Shown piece by piece: positions 1 to 5,732 of a stretch of DNA of 11,769 bases (position 1 is the first letter of the stretch; each line of letters opens with the position of its first letter). Position numbers and translations under genes: made by a program. Location of the stretch: contig JAEHDT010000192.1 in the NCBI GenBank assembly GCA_016880225.1, forward strand, positions 1 through 11,769, given 5' to 3'. Below the pieces are notes generated by a model that was not told the origin of the DNA, made no database searches, and was given only the letters and a program-made list of their open reading frames with translations. This stretch comes from Gemmatimonadota bacterium (lineage in GTDB: Bacteria > Gemmatimonadota > Gemmatimonadetes > Gemmatimonadales > GWC2-71-9).

Positions 1-2
1 CC

Positions 3-494
3 GCGGGCCGAGCGGTCGGCGCCGCGGCGGCGCCGGGACGGCCCGTCCGCGGGCGCACTTGGGTGACGCGGAGCGGCGTGCACGTGGATCGGATCGCGAG
101 CGCTTGGCTGATCCGCCGGTTCATCGACCCCGCTGCGCGTTTCCGGTTCGTCGCGGGAACGGAGCACCGCCCCGCGCCCGGCGAGCTGCGGTTCGACATG
201 TACGAAGCGGAGTACACCCACGACGGCGACCGCTGCACCTTCGAGACGCTGGCGGCGCGGTTCGGCCTCGTGGACGCCGGTGTAGCCGCCCTCGGCGAAC
301 TGGTCCACGACATCGACTGCAAGGACGGCAAGTACGCTCGGAGCGAGACGGCCGGGTTTGAGCGGCTGATCGGCGGGATCGTGCGGCGGCATGCGAGCGA
401 CGCCGCGCGCCTGGAGCGCGGCGCCGCCGTGCTGGACGACTTGTACGAGGCGTTTGGCGGGGGCGGGACGGCCCGTCCCCGCCGCCGGCGGTAG
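3..494 (+). CDS. chrB: ChrB-type chromate resistance protein, C-terminal domain (5' partial)
   Basis: The frame is open from the left edge, so the 5' end lies outside the window. A GTG at 63 could start translation, but conserved family residues (R-x-W-V-T-R) run through and upstream of it, so I treat it as internal. The visible part carries the ChrB C-terminal domain signatures: VDRIASAWLIRRFID, then FDMYEAEYTHDGDRCTFETL, then HDIDCKDGKY, and near the end LERGAAVLDDLYEAF. ChrB proteins accompany the ChrA chromate efflux pump and act as chromate-responsive regulators or accessory resistance proteins; a chrA gene would be expected to the left. The C-terminus is a short Gly/Arg-rich tail. Its stop is 7 nt from the stop of the convergent gene on the other strand. 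Family assignment is firm. Whether this is full-length ChrB or a stand-alone C-terminal-domain protein cannot be seen here. Confidence 0.85.
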   Translation, partial: AGRAVGAAAAPGRPVRGRTWVTRSGVHVDRIASAWLIRRFIDPAARFRFVAGTEHRPAPGELRFDMYEAEYTHDGDRCTFETLAARFGLVDAGVAALGELVHDIDCKDGKYARSETAGFERLIGGIVRRHASDAARLERGAAVLDDLYEAFGGGGTARPRRRR

Positions 495-501
495 CCTCGA
501 G

Positions 502-921
502 CTAACCCGCTGCTACTGCGAAGGTTCCGGCCTCGACCCGCCGATCGCCGCCCATGCGGCGCTCCTCGCCCATCCACAGCGGAGCGCCGACCAGGGCCAG
601 CCTGCGGCGATCCGCAACGCGCCGCCGATCGGCCGTTGCCGCCGCCAGGACCTCCCCCGTGATTACCTCGGGGGGCAGGGGCCGGAACGACGACCACTCG
701 TCACGGAACCAGTCGCGCGCGGCGCGCACCGCCGCTTCCGTCCCCGCCGCGGTGTCGAACAGGGCGATGCAGGTCAGGACGTCGTCGCCGGCGTCCAGCA
801 GGTGGCAGGAGAGGAAACCTGGGATCTCGCGGACGATGGGGACGAACCCCTTTTCCGCGTAGTGGGCCGCCTGGCCGACCGTGCCCAGCCGCACCCGGTA
901 CCGCTTGATCATGCCGTGCAT
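502..921 (-). CDS. ABM-like alpha/beta-barrel protein with a C-terminal DRR-repeat tail
   Basis: A 139-residue protein. I chose the ATG at 921 because a purine-rich Shine-Dalgarno stretch (AAGGGGGG) sits just before it; an upstream in-frame ATG at 1068 has no such site and adds an Arg-rich, unconserved leader. Residues 5-95 look like a dimeric alpha/beta-barrel (antibiotic-biosynthesis-monooxygenase-like) domain: a beta strand KRYRVRLG, a helix with the pattern GFVPIVREIPGF, then LLDAGDDVLTCIALFDT and a helix ending DWFRDEW. Such domains are heme-degrading or quinol oxygenases in some cases, and often of unknown function; no catalytic residues can be assigned here. The tail holds two copies of a [DE]RRxxxDRR motif, at about 98-106 and 120-128, with a Trp/Met-containing linker between. 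A CRP-like palindrome lies 90 nt upstream. No signal peptide is seen, so it is probably cytoplasmic. Confidence 0.7.
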   Translation of the reverse strand: MHGMIKRYRVRLGTVGQAAHYAEKGFVPIVREIPGFLSCHLLDAGDDVLTCIALFDTAAGTEAAVRAARDWFRDEWSSFRPLPPEVITGEVLAAATADRRRVADRRRLALVGAPLWMGEERRMGGDRRVEAGTFAVAAG

Positions 922-1011
922 GAGCCCCCCTTCGGTTCGATTGCTGCAGCAGACCTCGTCCGCCATCGCAAATCCCGCGCCCGGGGCGCGGTCGGCCGCC
1001 GTGCGCCGCCG

Positions 1012-1027
1012 TGTGACCCAACTCACC
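1012..1027 (-). promoter_or_regulatory. CRP-like palindrome upstream of the ABM-like gene
   Basis: Read on the plus strand the site is TGTGA-CCCAAC-TCACC. It matches the classical CRP consensus TGTGA-N6-TCACA at 9 of 10 half-site positions. It lies in the 263-nt non-coding gap (922-1184), with 90 nt between it and the start of the ABM-like gene, a suitable place for an activator. No convincing -10/-35 pair could be assigned nearby. That it binds a CRP/FNR-family protein is inferred from the consensus only. Confidence 0.45.
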
Positions 1028-1079
1028 CGCCCGCGGACCGTAGCCGCCACGAAACTGGCGCGCTCCACTTACAGCTCGA

Positions 1080-1102
1080 CCGGTCTGGGCTCAGGAGACC
1101 GG
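1080..1102. repeat. Short inverted repeat, 7-bp arms, 9-nt loop
   Basis: The arms CCGGTCT (1080-1086) and AGACCGG (1096-1102) are perfectly complementary. The hairpin lies about 83 nt beyond the lipoprotein stop in its direction of transcription, so it could help end that transcript. There is no T-run on either side, so it is not a standard intrinsic terminator. It may instead be a protein-binding site or chance. Confidence 0.3.
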
Positions 1103-1184
1103 CGTGGATGCACCACGGGGTGAGGCTAGCGGCCCGGACGTTCCCGGTCAAGCGCCGCCGCACCCCACCCCGAAAACGGAAGAC

Positions 1185-2063
1185 TCAGCCTTCGACGATG
1201 ATCAAGTACTTCGAGTTGGCCCAGAACTTCGCCGGGTCCGCGATCTTCACCGCGTGTCCCGTCAGCTTGCCGTCCTGATCCGGCGGCGTTTCGAGCGCCG
1301 ACGTGTCCTGGCGCGACACGATCCGGTACGCCTTGTCGGTCGAGGGCAGCGGCAACTCCTCCATATGACGCCGGTCCGCCACCGTGAACGCGCTCGGATC
1401 CAGGTTGCGCGCGGGCACGAGCGTCTTGCCGCTCTTCCACAGGACGAACAGGAACCGGGCGCCGCCTTCCTCCTGAATGACCCCCTTCTGCTCGAGCTCG
1501 TCCTTGGTGCCCACCACGTAGTAGACCGTGTTGTTGATCGTGGACATGTTCTCGAGCGTGTCCTTCAGGGCCACGTTCTCAGCGGTGAGCGTCTCCACCT
1601 GGAGCGTGAGGGCGTCGATCGTCTCCTTCTGATTGTCGATCACGCCCTGCAGGTTCTGCATCGTCGCGGCGAGCTCGTTCCGTAGGCTATCGGACAGCGT
1701 AGTGAGATCCTTGATGCGCTGCTCGCTGGCCTTCAGCTTCGGCTCGATCTCCCTCACCCGCGCCGACATGTAGTGGATCTTCTGGATCAGCGTGTCGCGC
1801 GAGGCGCGCAGCGGCGACTCGGCCGACACCTTCAGCTGTCTCGCGGGGACGTTCACCTTGGCCAGCTCGCGGCTGATCTCGCTCACGAGCCGGGTGTTCT
1901 CCGCGACTTCCTGCATCAAGCGGTCGCGCTCGGCCGACGTCTGGGACAGGCTGTCGAGCCGGGCCTGTACCTCCGGAGTCGGGCCTTGCTTGCACCCTGC
2001 GGCGAGGAGCAGCGCCATGGGTAGCCACGCGGCGCGCGCAAGGGAACGGCGGGTGCGAATCAT
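1185..2063 (-). CDS. Coiled-coil lipoprotein of unknown function
   Basis: A 292-residue exported lipoprotein. An earlier ATG at 2099 would read through the GGAGGAGGAGG Shine-Dalgarno stretch as WEEEAE; that purine run is correctly placed for the ATG at 2063, which gives a clean signal peptide. The N-terminus has basic residues (MIRTRRSLAR), a hydrophobic stretch, and a lipobox LLAAGC with the acylated Cys at 24 (Ala rather than Leu at -3, a mild deviation). Residues about 30-172 form long heptad-rich coiled coil. Residues about 178-292 form a compact C-terminal domain beginning YYVVGTKDELEQKG and ending KFWANSKYLIIVEG. Similar YYVVGTK-type C-terminal domains occur in other envelope coiled-coil proteins, some annotated as Cbp1-like adhesins; this is from memory. 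It is probably anchored in the outer or inner membrane facing the periplasm. Function is not assigned. A CRP-like palindrome lies 28 nt upstream. Confidence 0.82.
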   Translation of the reverse strand: MIRTRRSLARAAWLPMALLLAAGCKQGPTPEVQARLDSLSQTSAERDRLMQEVAENTRLVSEISRELAKVNVPARQLKVSAESPLRASRDTLIQKIHYMSARVREIEPKLKASEQRIKDLTTLSDSLRNELAATMQNLQGVIDNQKETIDALTLQVETLTAENVALKDTLENMSTINNTVYYVVGTKDELEQKGVIQEEGGARFLFVLWKSGKTLVPARNLDPSAFTVADRRHMEELPLPSTDKAYRIVSRQDTSALETPPDQDGKLTGHAVKIADPAKFWANSKYLIIVEG

Positions 2064-2378
2064 GATCTCGGCCTCCTCCTCCCAGGACTGACGTGACATG
2101 GATCACACGGCTGTTCGATGCGGGCAACCGCTGTGTGTTGGACAGGTGCTACACCGGATGGCGTGATACGGTTTCCTCTCCTTACTCATAGCTCCGCGCG
2201 CTCAGGAACGGCAACGATAGGCGTCACCGATGCTTGGGCCACACGTCACCGGGACTGGCGGGTGTGCGTGGCGCCCCCGGGGTGTAACGATCCGTAGCCC
2301 AGGGGTCGGCCGGTCCACCGCGTCCCCGTCTCTGCCACGCAAGTCACGGGCCGCGTTGGACGTAGCGACCCTCGGCCC
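2064..2378. other. 315-nt non-coding gap between lipoprotein and GMC genes
   Basis: This gap is upstream of the lipoprotein gene and downstream of the GMC gene, both on the minus strand. It holds the lipoprotein Shine-Dalgarno, a CRP-like palindrome (2092-2107), an 8-bp direct repeat CGTCACCG at 2222-2229 and 2244-2251 (22 bp apart, about two helical turns), and a doubtful 28-codon Cys/His-containing reading frame on the minus strand (2103-2189). I found no intrinsic terminator for the GMC gene and no clear sigma-70-type promoter. Its composition is less GC-rich than the flanking genes around 2100-2220, as expected for a promoter region. Confidence 0.5.
2092..2107 (-). promoter_or_regulatory. 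CRP-like palindrome upstream of the lipoprotein gene
   Basis: On the minus strand the site reads TGTGA-TCCATG-TCACG, matching TGTGA-N6-TCACA at 9 of 10 half-site positions. Only 28 nt separate it from the lipoprotein start codon, so binding would overlap the core promoter or the 5' untranslated region and more likely represses than activates. A scan by eye of GTGA occurrences found only this site and the one at 1012-1027 in the window, and both lie in gaps before minus-strand genes. Confidence 0.45.
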
Positions 2379-4319
2379 TCACCACGCCTCGGCGATGCCG
2401 CGCGCGACGTGGTCGGCAATCGCCATGATGGTGATCATCGGGTTCACGCCGCTCGAGGTGGGGAAGGTGCTGGCGTCCGCGATGTAGAGCCCGCGCAGCT
2501 CATGCGCCTGTCCCGTCTCCCCGGCCACCGAGCGGGCCGGATCGCGGCCCAAACCGGCGCTGCCCATCTGGTGAAAGCTGATGTACGACATCCGGCAGCG
2601 GCGGTATCCGCGGGCGTCCGCGTCGTGGGCGAACCGGTCGAGCCAACCCCGCTCACCGGGCCGGGCCCGGGCGGGGGGGGTTTGCAGGGTGAAGATTTCC
2701 CCGGCGCCCGCGGCGGCCAGCACTTGGGCGGCGCCGAGCAGTCCCCGTCGCACATGTGCGGCATCGCCGCGCGACAGCTCGTAATGGACGCGCGGCCTAC
2801 CCTCCCGGCTCACGGTCACGCGACCGGCGTCGCGATCGCGTAACAGTACGCCGACGATGCTCAGGTGCGCCAGCCGGCCGATGTCTTCACGATGTTGCCG
2901 CGCGCCCTCCCATCCAAACCCGCTCGCCGGAAGCGCGAAGTGCACAGGCGCCGTCTCGAACTTCGTGCCGTAGCCGCCGTCCTGGTCGGCGAATTGGTCC
3001 GAGTAGCGAGTCTGCAGCGCGCCACCCCACGGCTCGATCCGCTCAGCGAAGAAGCCGCCGATCGCGGTGGCCGGATGCAGATGCAGGTTGCGGCCGATGT
3101 TGGGGTTCTCGAGGCCCGACCGGAGCAGCAGCGCGGGTGTGTGCAGCGACCCCGTGGCGACAACGACGGCGCGGGCGTGGATGGTCAGGCGCCGCAGCGC
3201 GCCGTCGGGGGCTCGGACCGAGCCGATCACGCCCGTCGCCCTCCCGCCCTCGTGGATCACGCGCTCCACGTCGCAGCGGACGACGAGCCGGGCGCCGGCG
3301 CGCGCGGCGTCGGCCAGATACGTACGGGCGGTTGAGTTCTTGGCGCCGTGGCGGCAGCCGTAGCCGCAATAGCCGCACTCGAGTCCTTCCCGGCAGTCCG
3401 TGACGTTGCGGGGAATGAGATCCACGTGCCAGCCCAGCGCGCGACAGCCGCGCTCGAGCAGGGCGTCCCGCACGCCGGGCGTGGACCATCGCGTGCCCAC
3501 GTTGAGGCGCGCGCACACGCGCGCCAACGATTGGGCGAATCGCGGACTGGAGAACAGCGAGAGGCCGGAGCGAGCGTCCCACTCAGCCCGGACGCGCTCG
3601 GGCAGCGGGAAGCTCGTCGTATAGTTGATTACGGTGCCGCCACCGAGACAGCTCCCGGCCAGAATGGGCAGCGAGCCGCTCTGCGTCATGACCAGCCCGC
3701 CGTCCAGATAGAGCGAGCCCAGCATGTCGCCCTCGATCTGCGTCATGTCTCGCGAGCCGGGGTTGCCGCCCTTCTCGAGCACCACCACGCTGCGTCCGGC
3801 CTGCGCGAGCACGGCCGCTGCGACGCCCCCTCCTGCGCCTGACCCGACGACCACGACGTCGCAGTCGAGCACCGCATCGCGGTCCACGGCGAGCGTGGCC
3901 AGTGGTTCGATGGCGGCTGTGGGAGGTGGGAGCGGCCCGGGGTAGCCGGCGGCCCGCCACACCGGGTGGGACGTGTCTTCGGTGGGCCAGCAGTAGTAGG
4001 CCACGTGCGCCAGACGCTTCAGCGCCTGAAACGCGGCGCGGCGCTGGGGCAGGCGGGAGAACGCCCAGCCCCTGAGCACGGTCTCGCGGACCGCTGGGGG
4101 CATGTCGACGAACGACGCGTAGCGGCCGCTGAGGGCCAAATTGACGAGCGGCGAGTCGAGGGCCGTGAGGACCAGGAGCAGGCGCCCCCGGTCGCCGGGG
4201 TCTGAAAGCGAAGCGATCAACCGCTCGACCCGATCGGGGCCCTGCGAGGTCCCGGGCAGCAGCGTTTCGCACACAGCCGCGATCACCGCGCGATGGCGAT
4301 CGGAGACATGCTCGGACAT
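2379..4319 (-). CDS. GMC-family FAD oxidoreductase, long-chain-alcohol-oxidase type
   Basis: A 646-residue flavoprotein predicted to oxidise alcohol groups of lipid-like substrates. Residues about 1-140 are a helical N-terminal extension. The FAD dinucleotide-binding motif GSGAGGGVAAAVLAQAG starts at 159 and is followed by the acidic ribose-binding end VVVLEKGG. Residues 223-233 (SCLGGGTVINY) match the second GMC signature. A Cys-rich loop DCREGLECGYCGYGCRHGAK (C309, C315, C318, C322) is typical of long-chain fatty alcohol oxidases. The C-terminal active site has HQMGSAGLG with catalytic His583, and GVNPMITIMAIADHVA with Asn626. The start at 4319 was chosen because conserved-looking sequence begins there and the 59 residues upstream look like read-through of the divergent promoter region; the Shine-Dalgarno is weak. 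It is divergent from the HMG-CoA reductase operon. The substrate is unknown: sterol, isoprenoid alcohol and fatty alcohol are all possible. Confidence 0.88.
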   Translation of the reverse strand: MSEHVSDRHRAVIAAVCETLLPGTSQGPDRVERLIASLSDPGDRGRLLLVLTALDSPLVNLALSGRYASFVDMPPAVRETVLRGWAFSRLPQRRAAFQALKRLAHVAYYCWPTEDTSHPVWRAAGYPGPLPPPTAAIEPLATLAVDRDAVLDCDVVVVGSGAGGGVAAAVLAQAGRSVVVLEKGGNPGSRDMTQIEGDMLGSLYLDGGLVMTQSGSLPILAGSCLGGGTVINYTTSFPLPERVRAEWDARSGLSLFSSPRFAQSLARVCARLNVGTRWSTPGVRDALLERGCRALGWHVDLIPRNVTDCREGLECGYCGYGCRHGAKNSTARTYLADAARAGARLVVRCDVERVIHEGGRATGVIGSVRAPDGALRRLTIHARAVVVATGSLHTPALLLRSGLENPNIGRNLHLHPATAIGGFFAERIEPWGGALQTRYSDQFADQDGGYGTKFETAPVHFALPASGFGWEGARQHREDIGRLAHLSIVGVLLRDRDAGRVTVSREGRPRVHYELSRGDAAHVRRGLLGAAQVLAAAGAGEIFTLQTPPARARPGERGWLDRFAHDADARGYRRCRMSYISFHQMGSAGLGRDPARSVAGETGQAHELRGLYIADASTFPTSSGVNPMITIMAIADHVARGIAEAW

Positions 4320-4514
4320 GGCAGGCAACCTAGCGCCTCCGTCTAAGAGGAGGGTGAACCGAGAATGAACGGGGCACGATCCTGCGAAGCCCTCTTCATC
4401 GGCGGTAGCATTTCCCTTCACGCTCCCCCAGGTAATGTCAGTCGGGCGCGGACGGGTGCAACGTGAATGACGCCGGTCGGCGTGCCCCCCGCGCACAGCA
4501 GGAGCGCCCTTTCG
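4320..4514. promoter_or_regulatory. Divergent promoter region between GMC gene and HMG-CoA reductase operon
   Basis: This 195-nt gap separates the starts of divergent genes, so it must hold promoters for both directions. On the plus strand a weak -10-like TAATGT (4433-4438) follows TTTCCC (4411-4416) with a 16-nt spacer; this is only suggestive. AGGAG at 4500-4504 lies 10 nt before the ATG at 4515 and favours that start over the in-frame ATG at 4467, which has no ribosome-binding site. I saw no strong palindrome. Function is inferred from gene orientation. Confidence 0.4.
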
Positions 4515-5732
4515 ATGACCGTTTCAGCAGCGGTTCCCAGCCCGCCGCCGGTCGACGCAGACCGCCGCGCGATCCCGTACGACCGGGATGACCGTAGCAA
4601 CTACTCCGCGGAGATGATCGAGCAGCGGCGCCGGTTCGTGCGCGAATGCACGGGCGTGGAGCTGCATCATGTCGCGTCGTACTCCTTCGACCCGGCCGTC
4701 GTCCGCGGCAACGTCGAGAACTTCGCCGGGGTCGCCCAGGTCCCGATCGGCTTCGCCGGGCCGCTGCGGGTGAACGGCGAGCACGCGCGGGGCGAGTTTC
4801 TCATCCCGCTCGCGACCACGGAGGGCACGCTCGTCGCGTCGTACAACCGCGGGATGAAGGTGCTCAACCTGTCGGGCGGCGTGACCTGCACCGTGTCGGC
4901 CGACTGCATGCAGCGCGCGCCGGTGTTCGTGTTCGATTCGGCGCGGGAGGCGCGCGCGTTCCGGGACTGGGCCGAGGCGCACGCGTCCGAGATCCGGGCG
5001 CAGGCGGAAGCGACCTCGCATGTCGCGAAGCTCCTGTACATCGACCCGTACCTGTCCAACAAGTTCGCCTACCTGCGGTTCAACTTCGCGACCGGCGACG
5101 CGGCGGGCCAGAACATGGTAGGACGGGCGACGCTCGCCGCGTGCCTCTGGATCGTCGAGCACGCGCCCGGTGTCCGGCGGTTCTACCTCGAGTCGAACCT
5201 CGCGACCGACAAGAAGGCATCGCACGTCAACGTGATGCGGACCCGCGGCAAGCGCGTCACGGCCGAGGCGGTGATCCCGCGTGCGCTGCTGCTGGAGCAT
5301 CTCCGAGTGGAGCCGGAGACGCTCCAGTACCACGCCGGGGTCGCCAACGTCGGGGCGTTTCTGTCGGGCGCGAACAACAACGGTCTCCACTCGCCCAACG
5401 CGATCACGGCGATGTTCATCGCCACCGGCCAGGACGTCGCCAACGTGTCCGAGGGATCGGCCGCGATCATCTACACGGAGATCACCCCGGCCGGCGACCT
5501 GTATCTGTCGATCACCATCCCGTCGCTCATCGTCGCGACCCACGGTGGTGGGACCGGGCTCGCCACGCAGCGGGAGTGCCTCGAGGTGCTGGGATGCTGG
5601 GGGAAGGGGAAGGTCAACAAGCTCGCGGAGATCGTGGCCGGGGTGGTGCTCGCGGGCGAGTTGTCTCTCGCGGCCGCGATCTCGTCGCTCGAGTGGGTGT
5701 CGGCGCACGAGCGCTACGGGCGGCATCGCTGA
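4515..5732 (+). CDS. Hydroxymethylglutaryl-CoA reductase, class I type
   Basis: A soluble 405-residue enzyme expected to reduce HMG-CoA to mevalonate with NAD(P)H, the committed step of the mevalonate route to isoprenoids. Key elements: ENFAGVAQVPIGFAGPL (69-84), ATTEGTLVAS with catalytic Glu103, the nucleotide-binding GDAAGQN (194-200), TDKKASHVN with catalytic Lys233, GQDVAN with Asp307, the Gly-rich HGGGTGLA (343-350), and His398 near the C-terminus. The spacings E103-K233-D307-H398 (130, 74, 91) match human class I enzyme (132, 76, 99) and not class II, where Lys and Asp are only about 16 apart. There is no N-terminal membrane anchor, only a short Pro-rich leader. The regulatory Ser six residues after the catalytic His in animal enzymes is absent (His404). 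It is the first gene of an operon; its TGA overlaps the ATG of the kinase gene by 1 nt. No other mevalonate gene is in view. Confidence 0.92.
   Translation: MTVSAAVPSPPPVDADRRAIPYDRDDRSNYSAEMIEQRRRFVRECTGVELHHVASYSFDPAVVRGNVENFAGVAQVPIGFAGPLRVNGEHARGEFLIPLATTEGTLVASYNRGMKVLNLSGGVTCTVSADCMQRAPVFVFDSAREARAFRDWAEAHASEIRAQAEATSHVAKLLYIDPYLSNKFAYLRFNFATGDAAGQNMVGRATLAACLWIVEHAPGVRRFYLESNLATDKKASHVNVMRTRGKRVTAEAVIPRALLLEHLRVEPETLQYHAGVANVGAFLSGANNNGLHSPNAITAMFIATGQDVANVSEGSAAIIYTEITPAGDLYLSITIPSLIVATHGGGTGLATQRECLEVLGCWGKGKVNKLAEIVAGVVLAGELSLAAAISSLEWVSAHERYGRHR

Noticed and set aside
1080..1102. Intrinsic terminator for the lipoprotein gene
   Set aside because: The stem is only 7 bp and no T-run follows on the minus strand, so I list it only as an inverted repeat.
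4467..4514. Earlier start for HMG-CoA reductase at 4467
   Set aside because: There is no ribosome-binding site before 4467, while AGGAG lies 10 nt before the ATG at 4515; the extra 16 residues are not conserved-looking.
4646..5731. The kinase frame is open far upstream, which would give a 940-residue protein
   Set aside because: The upstream part is a +1-frame reading of the HMG-CoA reductase gene: Arg/Gly/Ala-rich, without domain similarity. The ATG at 5732 fits the family start.
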